DNA of 64,000 nt from Williamsia sterculiae (GTDB lineage: Bacteria; Actinomycetota; Actinomycetes; Mycobacteriales; Mycobacteriaceae), in NCBI RefSeq assembly GCF_900156495.1, contig NZ_FTNT01000010.1, positions 1 through 64,000 of the forward strand. The letters are read 5' to 3'. This document shows positions 8,353 through 17,311 of the stretch, one piece after another; positions within the stretch are counted from its first letter, which is position 1, and every line of letters begins with the position of its first letter. The position numbers were made by a program, and so were the translations under genes. Below the pieces are notes generated by a model. It saw only the letters and a program-made list of their open reading frames with translations. It did no database searches and was not told the DNA's origin.

Positions 8353-9071
8353 CAGGGCTGCAACCTGGTGACCTGCCATCTGCCGTCGACGAGGGTGGCC
8401 AGCGCCCGGTTGTGCAACCGATTGGCCCGGCCCTGCCAGAACTCGACGCTGTCGGGGACGAGGCGGAAGCCGCCCCAATCATCGGGGGCCGGAATGGGGT
8501 CGTCCCCGAATCGCTGCGCGGCCTCGGCGGCCTTGCGCTCGAGGTCGATCCGCGAGTCGATGGGTTTCGACTGGTCGGATGCGACAGCCCCCAGCTGCGA
8601 TCCGCGGGGCCGGCGTTGCCAGTAGTGCTCGGTCTCGGCGCGGTCCACCTTGTGTACACGGCCGCGGAAGTGCACCTGCCTTTCCAGCGCGATCCAGGGA
8701 AAGGTGACCGAGGCCACCGGGTTGGCGTCGAGGTGGTGAGCCTTGTCCGAGTCGTATCCGGTGTAGAACACGATGCCGCTGCGGTCGGCTCCCTTGCAGA
8801 GCACGGTCCGCGTGGACGGCATCCCGTCGGCGTCGACGGTGGCGACCACCATCGCATTGGGTTCGGGGATGCGGGCCTCGATACCCTCACGCAGCCACAG
8901 GTTGAACAGGTCCAACCACGGCGGATCTCCGTGCAGCCAGCTCGGATCGAGGTTGTCGCGAACACCGTCGGCTCCGGCCGCACGGTCCCCGACCCCGACG
9001 TTGGGCGGGATCCCGGCCCCATATCCGACTCGCATGGCCTCCAGATCGACCCGTCCCTGATCGTCGCTCAC
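8352..9071 (-). CDS. pdxH: Pyridoxamine 5'-phosphate oxidase
   Basis: FMN-dependent oxidase that makes pyridoxal 5'-phosphate from pyridoxine or pyridoxamine phosphate. The 239-residue length is typical. Visible family motifs are PNAMVVATVD with STRTVLCKG (FMN and substrate binding), FYTGYDSDKAHHL, the EHYWQRRPRGSQLGA block and the C-terminal FWQGRANRLHNR (substrate-binding Arg and His). It starts with a GTG. It is divergent from citrate synthase and coupled downstream to an MFS exporter. PdxH supplies cofactor to the several PLP enzymes in the window, but no direct link is implied. Confidence 0.93.
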   Translation of the reverse strand: MSDDQGRVDLEAMRVGYGAGIPPNVGVGDRAAGADGVRDNLDPSWLHGDPPWLDLFNLWLREGIEARIPEPNAMVVATVDADGMPSTRTVLCKGADRSGIVFYTGYDSDKAHHLDANPVASVTFPWIALERQVHFRGRVHKVDRAETEHYWQRRPRGSQLGAVASDQSKPIDSRIDLERKAAEAAQRFGDDPIPAPDDWGGFRLVPDSVEFWQGRANRLHNRALATLVDGRWQVTRLQP

Positions 9072-9116
9072 AGTTCTGTGACCCTACTCTGCGGTAGCCG
9101 GCGGCTCCCGGTCGCT

Positions 9117-9122
9117 TACAGT
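9117..9122 (+). promoter_or_regulatory. -10 box of a probable leaderless citrate synthase transcript
   Basis: TACAGT ends six bases before the citrate synthase ATG at 9129, and no Shine-Dalgarno sequence is seen. This spacing is typical of leaderless actinobacterial mRNAs, in which transcription starts at the ATG. Confidence 0.5.
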
Positions 9123-9128
9123 TACGCC

Positions 9129-10244
9129 ATGGCTGAAGTACCCGAGAACTTTGTCGAGGGACTCGAAGGCGTCGTCGCCTTCACCACCGAGATCGCCGAG
9201 CCGGACAAAGACGGCGGCAACCTGCGCTATCGCGGGGTCGACATCGAGGATCTCGTCGAGAACGACGTCACGTTCGCCGACGTCTGGGCGCTGCTGGTGG
9301 ACGGTGAGTTCGGCGACGGACTGCCTCCGGCCGAGCCGTTCCCGCTACCCGTGCACACCGGCGATGTCCGGGTGGACGTCCAGGCCGCACTGGCGATGCT
9401 CGCCCCCATCTGGGGTTACAAGCCGTTGCTCGACATCGACGACGCGACCGCCCGCGACAACCTGGCCCGCGCATCGGTGATGGCCCTGTCGTATGTGGCG
9501 CAGTCGGCGCGCGGGATCCACCAGCCCGCGGTGCCGCAGGACATCATCGACCGGTGCGAGTCGGTGACCGCACGATTCATGACGCGGTGGAAGGGCGACC
9601 CCGACCCGAAGCATGTGAAGGCCATCGACGCCTACTGGGTGAGTGCAGCCGAGCACGGACTGAACGCCTCCACGTTCACCGCTCGGGTCATCGCGTCCAC
9701 CGGTGCCGATGTCGCGGCGTCGTTGTCGGGGGCGATCGGCGCGATGTCGGGCCCGCTGCACGGCGGTGCACCCGCGCGCGTGCTGCCGATGATCGACGAG
9801 GTGGAACGCACCGACGATCCCCGCGGTCTGGTCAAGGGAGTCCTCGACCGCAAGGAGAAGCTGATGGGCTTCGGGCATCGGGTCTACCGAGCCGAGGATC
9901 CCCGTGCGCGGGTGCTGCGCAAGACCGCCCGCGAGTTGGATGCACCCCGTTACGAGGTGGCCGCCGCCCTGGAGCAGGCGGCGCTCACCGAACTACGGGA
10001 ACGTCGCCCGGACCGTGCGATCGAGACCAACGTGGAGTTCTGGGCCGCGGTGATCCTCGACTTCGCGGAGGTGCCGCCGCACATGATGCCCGCCATGTTC
10101 ACCTGTGGGCGGACGGCGGGCTGGTGCGCGCACATCCTGGAGCAGAAGCGACTGGGCAAACTGGTACGACCCGCGGCCATCTATGTCGGACCCGGTCCAC
10201 GTCGGCCGGAGGACGTGGTCGGATGGGACCTGATCGACGGCTGA
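9129..10244 (+). CDS. citA: Citrate synthase (type 2, CitA-like)
   Basis: Condenses oxaloacetate and acetyl-CoA to citrate. The 371-residue protein matches the short actinobacterial citrate synthase 2 class. It begins with NFVEGLEGVVAFTTEIAE and carries LRYRGVDIEDL, the substrate-binding HGGAPARV block, the catalytic signature GFGHRVYRAEDPRA (His250) and the C-terminal TAGWCAHILEQ region. It is divergent from pdxH, an arrangement common in the Mycobacteriales. Immediately downstream, a type VII substrate-like operon begins. The longer upstream open frame is the antisense of pdxH and is not used. Confidence 0.92.
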   Translation: MAEVPENFVEGLEGVVAFTTEIAEPDKDGGNLRYRGVDIEDLVENDVTFADVWALLVDGEFGDGLPPAEPFPLPVHTGDVRVDVQAALAMLAPIWGYKPLLDIDDATARDNLARASVMALSYVAQSARGIHQPAVPQDIIDRCESVTARFMTRWKGDPDPKHVKAIDAYWVSAAEHGLNASTFTARVIASTGADVAASLSGAIGAMSGPLHGGAPARVLPMIDEVERTDDPRGLVKGVLDRKEKLMGFGHRVYRAEDPRARVLRKTARELDAPRYEVAAALEQAALTELRERRPDRAIETNVEFWAAVILDFAEVPPHMMPAMFTCGRTAGWCAHILEQKRLGKLVRPAAIYVGPGPRRPEDVVGWDLIDG

Positions 10245-10246
10245 GC

Positions 10247-10272
10247 GGAACCGACGGGACGGAGTAGTCGTC
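10247..10272 (+). promoter_or_regulatory. ECF-sigma-type promoter (GGAAC-N17-CGTC), first ESX-like operon
   Basis: GGAAC (10247-10251) and CGTC (10269-10272) are separated by exactly 17 bases. The pattern matches the GGAAC-N16-18-CGTC consensus described for mycobacterial SigM-type ECF sigma factors, which control several Esx genes. The -10 element lies directly before the first ATG, so transcription should start around 10279-10281, consistent with a leaderless mRNA from the second ATG at 10281. Confidence 0.6.
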
Positions 10273-10274
10273 CG

Positions 10275-10580
10275 ATGGACATGGATCACGGTGGCGTTCG
10301 GGTCGAGCTCGACCCGAACGCGGTGCGCCATCGAGTCGCCGCGTCGGTCGAGTTGCGGGATGCGTTGGCCGGGTTGATGGCCGAGGCGGATGCCGCGAGT
10401 GCGTCGTTGCGGGCCGCGTGTTCGGACGACCAGGGCGGGCGTGGGTTCGTCACCGCACTGGGTGGTCGGGACCGTGCCGCGACCGAGTCGGTGCGGACGT
10501 CGCTACATGCGGCCGGGCGGCTGACCAGCGGGCTCGAGGGTGCATCCCGCTCCTTGTCCGACGCCGACGGGACTCGGTGA
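10275..10580 (+). CDS. EspC/WXG100-like type VII secretion substrate candidate
   Basis: A 101-residue, mostly helical, acidic and alanine-rich protein. Two helices are broken by a short GGRGF segment, and the C-terminus contains LHAAGRLTSGLEGASRSL, resembling the closing helix of EspC-type ESX-associated proteins. No canonical WxG is present. It heads a tightly overlapping four-gene operon (four-base GTGA overlap with the next gene). A promoter just upstream suggests the real start is the ATG at 10281, two codons in. The secretion role is inferred from size, helix pattern and neighbours. Confidence 0.6.
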   Translation: MDMDHGGVRVELDPNAVRHRVAASVELRDALAGLMAEADAASASLRAACSDDQGGRGFVTALGGRDRAATESVRTSLHAAGRLTSGLEGASRSLSDADGTR

Positions 10581-10906
10581 GCGTGGTGCCGTCGAACCGG
10601 TGGGACGACATGTTCGCCGCGGTGCAGGCGCAGCGCGCGGAACTCCACCGGGTCAGCGAGATCATGCAGGCGGCCACCGCCGAGGCGACCAGCACCGACC
10701 GATTGGTCGGGGTGACGGTCGATGCCCGCGGCAGGTTGGTGGACCTCCGGATCGATCCCCTCGCCGCGCGCAGGCACCGTGCGGACGTGTTGTCGACGAT
10801 GATCGTCGAGCTGGTCGCGCAGGCCGACGACGCCATGCAGCAGCGGCGGGACGAGTTGATCGCAGCCACCGAGGAGCTCCGTCCGAGCTGGGAGGACGTC
10901 CGATGA
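10577..10906 (+). CDS. YbaB/EbfC-like nucleoid-associated family protein
   Basis: About 109 residues from GTG at 10577. The pattern is a long N-terminal helix, then DRLVGVTVDARGRLVDLRIDP (the beta core of YbaB/EbfC proteins), then a C-terminal helix (ADVLSTMIVELVAQADDAMQQ). YbaB paralogs are common inside actinobacterial ESX gene clusters, and their role there is unclear. The gene overlaps both neighbours by four bases, so it is translated within the same operon. Confidence 0.75.
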   Translation: MSVVPSNRWDDMFAAVQAQRAELHRVSEIMQAATAEATSTDRLVGVTVDARGRLVDLRIDPLAARRHRADVLSTMIVELVAQADDAMQQRRDELIAATEELRPSWEDVR

Positions 10907-11871
10907 TCAGTCCGCCGTCCGACGTGGCCGACGCCGTTGCGCGGTTGGCCGGGGATCGCTGGCCGTCGGTCGACGAGGATGCGCTGCGCGGGTTCGCGGC
11001 GCGCTACCGCTCGATGGCCGACCGACTGGTCGAGGTCGCTTTGCGCTCGCATGAGGCGGACGGCACCGGAGTGGTGGGCCGGGCCGGCGCGGCGCATGAG
11101 CAGGTATACCGACAGTTGATCGCCGAGGACGGTCCGATGGCTACCGCGGCACGGGGTTTCCGCTCGTCGGCGGCGTCGATCGACGCCTTCGCCGACGTGG
11201 TTGAGGACACCAAGAAGCGGATGATCGTCATCGCGGCGATGTCGGAGCGCGATGCGGCGCAGACGCACCTGGCATCGGTGGCCGGAATGGCCGAACCCGC
11301 CGCGACGGTGCCGTCGTCGGGCAAGTATGCGATGACCGCCGCGGCCGACGACTACGACGACAAGTCGCACCACGCGGGTCAGGATCAGAACGGTCAGCCG
11401 CAGGCCGGCGGCGGGATGATGCCGATGGGCGGGATTCCCGCGATGCTGGGTGGCGCCGCGGGTGTGGCGGTCGCGGCGCGGGCTGCGGCCGGTGGCGGCG
11501 TGGACCACGAGATCTCCTCGGATGTCGCGGAGTTCCTCCGACATCGGGCCCGGGAACTGCAGTCGGCGCTGCCCGCCGATGTGGCCGGTCGGGTACGGAT
11601 GGCCGTCGGGCTCGGGCAAGACGGTTCCGGCGGATACGCGGTGGTGGTCGGCACCAGCGAACACAACGGGTACCTACGGCCGGGAGTGACAACGGAACCA
11701 GACGAGAGCGTGGTGGGGTTGGCGGGTGATCCCGAGGGTGCGGTGGTGGAGAAGCTACGCGGTCACGGGTTGGAGGTGACCGCGGTGGCGTCCGGGATCG
11801 GCGAGCCGGTGGTCGCCGGGGATTCGCTGGGCTTCGACGACGACGATGCCGGCGATCCGGACCAGGGATGA
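10903..11871 (+). CDS. ESX-associated protein: helical N-domain, linker and C-terminal domain
   Basis: A 322-residue protein with three visible parts. Residues 1-115 are helical and WXG100/EspA-like (ALRGFAARYRSMADRLVEVA, then a long helix ending ASIDAFADVVEDTKK). Residues about 140-185 form a Gly/Gln/Met-rich linker. The C-terminal domain (about 195-322) contains RVRMAVGLGQDGSGGYAVVVGTSEHNGYL and a repeated hydrophobic-strand pattern. The last part reminds me of the C-terminal domain of the mycobacterial Rv3899c type, but I cannot confirm this. No toxin active-site motif is evident. It overlaps the neighbours on both sides by four bases. Confidence 0.6.
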   Translation: MISPPSDVADAVARLAGDRWPSVDEDALRGFAARYRSMADRLVEVALRSHEADGTGVVGRAGAAHEQVYRQLIAEDGPMATAARGFRSSAASIDAFADVVEDTKKRMIVIAAMSERDAAQTHLASVAGMAEPAATVPSSGKYAMTAAADDYDDKSHHAGQDQNGQPQAGGGMMPMGGIPAMLGGAAGVAVAARAAAGGGVDHEISSDVAEFLRHRARELQSALPADVAGRVRMAVGLGQDGSGGYAVVVGTSEHNGYLRPGVTTEPDESVVGLAGDPEGAVVEKLRGHGLEVTAVASGIGEPVVAGDSLGFDDDDAGDPDQG

Positions 11872-12308
11872 GCGCGACCCGGCATCGGCTGGACACCGCA
11901 CCGGGCGGGTTGTCGACGCTGGTGGACCGGGTCACCCAGGCACATGTGCATCGGGCCGCACGGTCGGTGACGCTGCTGGCACTGGACTTCACCCGCGTCC
12001 ACACGGATCCTTCGGTGGCGAAGCTGTTGGACGAATGGGCCAATCAGTCGGCGTCGTCCGCACAGATCGTGCTGCAGGCGGCGGGGGTGCGGTCGCGGTA
12101 CGACCAGCTGGCGTTCACCCGATCCGAGCAGGGTGACCCGGCGGGGTACGTCGACAGCTTCCAGAAGGCGCGGGCGATGGCGTGTCTGGCCTACGCCGCG
12201 GGCGATGGTGGTCGGGAGGCGTTACGCGAGGTCGCGTACGAGGGATACGCCGCCACGGGCGACGCCGAGGTCATCGCGTCACTGTTGGACGATCACACCG
12301 GGCTCTGA
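11868..12308 (+). CDS. Conserved hypothetical protein of the ESX-like operon
   Basis: A 146-residue soluble protein, fourth in the operon (ATGA overlap). It is almost entirely helical: TLVDRVTQAHVHRAARSVTL, a central AQIVLQAAGVRSRYDQLAF and a C-terminal EVAYEGYAATGDAEVIASLL. I do not recognise a family. Its position directly after a possible secreted multidomain protein would suit a chaperone or immunity protein, but nothing in the sequence proves that. It converges with the PPE-like gene nine bases downstream. Confidence 0.55.
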   Translation: MSATRHRLDTAPGGLSTLVDRVTQAHVHRAARSVTLLALDFTRVHTDPSVAKLLDEWANQSASSAQIVLQAAGVRSRYDQLAFTRSEQGDPAGYVDSFQKARAMACLAYAAGDGGREALREVAYEGYAATGDAEVIASLLDDHTGL

Positions 12309-12317
12309 GTCGGCCGA

Positions 12318-13628
12318 TCAGGCCGTGCCCTTGTTGTCGTCCTTCTCCTCGGTCTCTTCCGAGGGCAGCGCACCGTCGGGGCCGTCGCCGCGGGCGGCCC
12401 AGTCGCCGAGGACCGGTGGCGCGACCAACGGCAGCCCGCCGATGATCTCCGCACCGTTCTCGGTGTTGTGCATGTAGGCGGCGGCGCGATGGCGGCCTTC
12501 GCCGTCCTTACCCTTACGACCGCCCGCGCCGGGCGGCATGGATCCACTGGTCCCGCGGCCGGTGGCCGGAGCGCCTGCCGCGCCTGTCGGTTGTCCAGAT
12601 GACGTTCCCAGAGAGGAATTCGGCAGGGACAGGCGCTTGGCGAGTGCGTTGGCTTCCCCTGCCGCTCCCCCGCCTGCGCCCGCCGCAGCGCCGGCGCCCA
12701 GGCCTCCTGCGAACCCGCCGAGGGGGGCGCCGCCCAGTCCGTCGGCGCCTTCACCACCCGCACCGTTCACACCGGCACCCGGGAGGTTGGTGAGCCCTTC
12801 GTCGGCCGAGGTCATGACCGGTGAGCCGAGGCCACCGGGACTCAGTCCGTCGCCGCCCCCACCGCCGCCACCGGACGGTCCGCCCGCATCCGAGGCCGAG
12901 CCGTTGCCCGCATCCGAAGCTGCTGCGGCGGGGCTCTGACCAGTGGTGGCGTCGGTCGAAGTTTGGGTATTCGGGCCCGATGGTCCGGAATCGCTCCCAC
13001 CCGAGTTGGCGCTGTCGACGTCAGCCATCCCGCCCTGAGTCGACTTGACGGTGGAGCTGGCGGGGCCATCGCCAGTTGAGGTGCCTGAACCGCTGCCACC
13101 ACTCGCGAAACCTTCACTGCCTCCGCTCCCGAAGGCAGGGAGTTGCAGGGGCGTGACGTCGGGAATCGCCGAGTTCGCGCTGTTCATCGGCACGCTGTAG
13201 ACACCGGTCAGCAAAGCCGCTGCCTGACGACGAGCGGCCAACATCTGTGCGGGCGTGTAGTTCTGACTGAAGGCGTTGGAGGAACCGATCGAGGAACCTG
13301 CGGACTGCGAATCCGCTAGGACGTCCGCGGCCGCGGTTAGTTGATGGACAACCTGGTTGATGTTGTTTGAATTAGCTGCTGCATGGTCGTACAGCTGTTC
13401 GGCTGACGCCTGCATCGCGTTTGCCGCTTCGCCGAGCAGATCATCAGCGCCGCCAACCAAGTTGCGAATCTTCGCCATGAAACTTGTGGTGGCGACCGCC
13501 ACCGTCAGTTGGGCGTTCGACAACACCTCGGCGTCTGCCTTCGCGTTCGCAGACTCGAGCTCGGCGATTGCGGCAAGCATCTGCGGCAGCGTCATACCTT
13601 CCCAGTTCGTGGTGCCGCCTGGTGCCAC
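12318..13628 (-). CDS. PPE-like type VII secretion protein with low-complexity tail
   Basis: A 436-residue protein. The N-terminal 170 residues are helical (MTLPQMLAAIAELESANAKA through INQVVHQLTAAADVLADSQ) and resemble the PPE-like substrates of Rhodococcus and Gordonia ESX systems. A Gly/Ser/Ala-rich middle of about 200 residues follows. The protein ends with a conserved patch AAAYMHNTENGAEIIGGLPLV then APPVLGDW, like the closing motif of other PPE-domain proteins in these genera. The GTG at 13628 is preceded by AGGAGG at a four-base spacing and is preferred over the upstream ATG. It is divergent from a second small ESX-like gene, with a 132-base gap. Confidence 0.7.
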   Translation of the reverse strand: MAPGGTTNWEGMTLPQMLAAIAELESANAKADAEVLSNAQLTVAVATTSFMAKIRNLVGGADDLLGEAANAMQASAEQLYDHAAANSNNINQVVHQLTAAADVLADSQSAGSSIGSSNAFSQNYTPAQMLAARRQAAALLTGVYSVPMNSANSAIPDVTPLQLPAFGSGGSEGFASGGSGSGTSTGDGPASSTVKSTQGGMADVDSANSGGSDSGPSGPNTQTSTDATTGQSPAAAASDAGNGSASDAGGPSGGGGGGGDGLSPGGLGSPVMTSADEGLTNLPGAGVNGAGGEGADGLGGAPLGGFAGGLGAGAAAGAGGGAAGEANALAKRLSLPNSSLGTSSGQPTGAAGAPATGRGTSGSMPPGAGGRKGKDGEGRHRAAAYMHNTENGAEIIGGLPLVAPPVLGDWAARGDGPDGALPSEETEEKDDNKGTA

Positions 13629-13699
13629 TTTGCCTCCTAATATGCATGAGTTGTGCACGAGGGTAGCGGCATTCCCTCAGTCCTGTAAGTTCCTAGCCG

Positions 13700-13725
13700 G
13701 GAACCTAATGCTTGTCGGATACGTC
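13700..13725 (+). promoter_or_regulatory. ECF-sigma-type promoter (GGAAC-N17-CGTC), second ESX-like unit
   Basis: GGAAC (13700-13704) and CGTC (13722-13725) are again 17 bases apart, matching the promoter found at 10247. The -35 element also forms the right half of a small palindrome, GTTCC-N6-GGAAC (13689-13704). The transcript would start near 13732 and carry a Shine-Dalgarno GGGAGGT before the ATG at 13761. Confidence 0.6.
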
Positions 13726-13760
13726 TGATGAGCAGCTGTGTGCCAGTGAGGGAGGTAGAC

Positions 13761-14117
13761 ATGACCGAGAGCTTCAGCGATAGCCCGGTGTCCAGTATGT
13801 CCGGTAGCGCAGTGCAACTGACAGCTCAGCAATGGCAGCAAGCCGCTGATGCCGCAAACCAGTGCGCTGAGGCGCTCGACAACGCACACAGCGCAGCCGT
13901 TAATACTCTACGCGGCAATTGGTTTGGTACGACACCAATTGAAGGACCTTCTATATACGACCGCCTCAAACAGCGCGTCAATGACGGCGATAACGCATGG
14001 GCTGGAGCTCTCGTCGCAGAGAGTCAATACTTGCGAAAATTTGCCGCTGAATGCGAATCTGCGCAACAGCGACTTTTTCAAGCAGACAGTAGTTCCGCAT
14101 CAGGAATCCCGAGTTGA
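13761..14117 (+). CDS. WXG100/EspC-like small protein
   Basis: A 118-residue protein starting at ATG 13761, with GGGAGGT five bases before it. Two long helices (QLTAQQWQQAADAANQCAEAL and NAWAGALVAESQYLRKFAAE) flank a GNWFGTTP turn. This hairpin layout is that of WXG100-type ESX substrates, with WFG in place of WxG. The coding sequence is markedly more AT-rich than the flanking genes (for example runs such as CTATATACG). It overlaps the following lipoprotein gene by four bases and is divergent from the PPE-like gene, so the group is probably functionally linked. Confidence 0.62.
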   Translation: MTESFSDSPVSSMSGSAVQLTAQQWQQAADAANQCAEALDNAHSAAVNTLRGNWFGTTPIEGPSIYDRLKQRVNDGDNAWAGALVAESQYLRKFAAECESAQQRLFQADSSSASGIPS

Positions 14118-14749
14118 GAAGTCGATACTCGATACCTGTTAGCACTGCTCTCATACTTGGATCAGTTCTTACTTTTCTAACCTCGTGCGAGGCAAATCAC
14201 AGCCCCATTACCGAGCATGCAACATCTTCAACACTAATTCCCCAAACAAAAATCCAGACCTTTACCACGGCGACACCCGTACCACTTCCATTCGCGACTA
14301 CAAAGACAAAACGTTGGAACAGTGCAAACAACGGCACTCCGTACGAGCCTTGCAATGCCCTAACGCCCGCCTCGCTCTTAGCGTCCAAGATACTGCCAGA
14401 AACAATTCAGGATGCCGCAAGCGTCGATGGTCAAACCATTCGAGGATGCATGTGGGATAGGACAAGCACCGGTGCAGGATTTAGTCAGGTGGTCGTTAAC
14501 TCTGCGTCGCTTACTGCTTATAAGCACAACGAACCCGACAACTTTCTTGCTGACATCGAACAGAACGGACGCACCATTGGGGTTGCCACTTCGGCAACCC
14601 AATGTTTTACCTACGTCCAGAGCTATCGTTCAGGTGTAATCACCGCATTCTACATGGGCTCCGTTAATCCAGAGAGTTACGAAGAACTCTGCCAAAATGC
14701 GATCCGCTTCACTCGAGCAAATCTTCAGCGAATCCCTATCGGTAATTAA
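14114..14749 (+). CDS. DUF3558-type lipoprotein
   Basis: A 211-residue lipoprotein. The signal peptide has a lipobox LTSC with the lipidated Cys at residue 25, followed by a Ser/Thr-rich linker and then the DUF3558-like domain (YEPCNALTPASLL, TIRGCMWD, a C-terminal CQNAIRF). The conserved cysteines PC, GC and LC are present. DUF3558 lipoproteins occur next to ESX genes in Nocardia and Gordonia relatives. The start is TTG at 14114, giving a TTGA overlap with the WXG100-like gene. Base composition is AT-rich like its partner, suggesting the pair was acquired together. Confidence 0.72.
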   Translation: MRSRYSIPVSTALILGSVLTFLTSCEANHSPITEHATSSTLIPQTKIQTFTTATPVPLPFATTKTKRWNSANNGTPYEPCNALTPASLLASKILPETIQDAASVDGQTIRGCMWDRTSTGAGFSQVVVNSASLTAYKHNEPDNFLADIEQNGRTIGVATSATQCFTYVQSYRSGVITAFYMGSVNPESYEELCQNAIRFTRANLQRIPIGN

Positions 14750-16362
<1,613 letters not shown>

Positions 16363-16459
16363 GCTGCTCGTTCTCTGCGTGTCTGCGGCGCACATCACGG
16401 CCGCTGGATTACGCTGGCGCCAATGCGACGCGCGCCTCGGCGCAAGAAGGAGGAGCAGG

Positions 16460-17296
16460 ATGCGTGAACTCCGTGTCGTCGGCGTAGAACCGGACGCCGG
16501 ACATGTGGTCCTTCAGGACATCGAGTCCGGTGAGAAGTTCCGCATCGAAGCAGACGACCGACTGCGGGCCGCGGCCCGCGGCGACCGGAGCCGACTCGGT
16601 CAGATCGAGATCGAGATGGACAGCACTCTGCGTCCTCGCGACATCCAAGCCCGCATCCGTGCCGGAGCGTCCATCGCGCAGGTGGCCTCCGCGGCCGGTG
16701 TCCCGGCCAGCCGGATCGAACGCTTCGCGCACCCGGTGCTGCTGGAACGACGTCGCGTCGCCGAACTCGCCGCGCTGGCCCACCCGGTTCGCCACGACGG
16801 CCCCACCCTGGAGAACCTGAGTGAGGTGGTCACCGCCGCCTTCGTCGCTCGCGGACACAACCCCGACGACACCGTCTGGGACGCGTGGAAGGGCGACGAC
16901 AACCGGTGGATCGTGCAGATCGGCTGGCGCATCGGTCGCAGCCAGAACTTCGCGCACTTCCGCTACCTACCCGGCTCGCACGGCGGCACCGTCGAGGCCA
17001 TCGACGAGTTCGCAGACGAGCTGATCGATCCCGACGTCAGTCGTCCTTTGCAGAGCGTCGCAGCGGTCGCCCCGCTGCGCGCGGAGTCCACCCCCGACCA
17101 CCCGGAACTCGACTTCATCACCGTCGAGGCCGACGAGGTCATCGACGGCCAGCGGGCCCGGCACGAGGCCGAGGAACCCACCCCGTCGCTACCCGCGCCC
17201 GACAAGCCGCGACCCACCAAGCACAGCCGGAGTAAGCCCCAGGTCCCGGCCTGGGAGGATGTCCTCCTGGGTGTGCGCAGCAACGGCAACACGTGA
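16460..17296 (+). CDS. sepH: Septation protein SepH
   Basis: A 278-residue cell-division protein (DUF3071) that in actinobacteria binds FtsZ and promotes its assembly at the septum. The N-terminal DUF3071 domain (MRELRVVGVEPDAGHVVL, DDRLRAAARGD, MDSTLRPRDIQARIRAG) contains a helix-turn-helix-like core (IAQVASAAGVPASRIERFAHPV). A TVWDAWKGDDNRWIVQI segment follows, and the tail is disordered and charged. The start ATG 16460 has an excellent AGGAGGAG upstream, which excludes the longer frame beginning at 16379. It lies next to serC, as in Mycobacterium. Confidence 0.92.
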   Translation: MRELRVVGVEPDAGHVVLQDIESGEKFRIEADDRLRAAARGDRSRLGQIEIEMDSTLRPRDIQARIRAGASIAQVASAAGVPASRIERFAHPVLLERRRVAELAALAHPVRHDGPTLENLSEVVTAAFVARGHNPDDTVWDAWKGDDNRWIVQIGWRIGRSQNFAHFRYLPGSHGGTVEAIDEFADELIDPDVSRPLQSVAAVAPLRAESTPDHPELDFITVEADEVIDGQRARHEAEEPTPSLPAPDKPRPTKHSRSKPQVPAWEDVLLGVRSNGNT

Positions 17297-17311
17297 CGAG
17301 AGGCTTGAGAC

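Noticed and set aside
6586-8625. A 679-codon open frame on the plus strand
   Set aside because: It is antisense to the hydrolase, MFS and pdxH genes; its product is His/Arg/Asp-rich with no domain, an artefact of high-GC third positions.
7061-9022. A 653-codon minus-strand frame
   Set aside because: Same strand but another frame of pdxH and the MFS gene; Arg/Pro/Gly-rich with no motifs, while the true frames carry clear family signatures.
8412-9128. A 5' extension of citrate synthase by 239 codons
   Set aside because: It is antisense of pdxH; the family start is the ATG at 9129 with a -10 box before it.
13909-13950. Inverted CAATTGGT/CACCAATTG inside the WXG100-like gene as a regulatory hairpin
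   Set aside because: It lies within coding sequence, has an eight-base stem, and nothing around it suggests a regulatory use.
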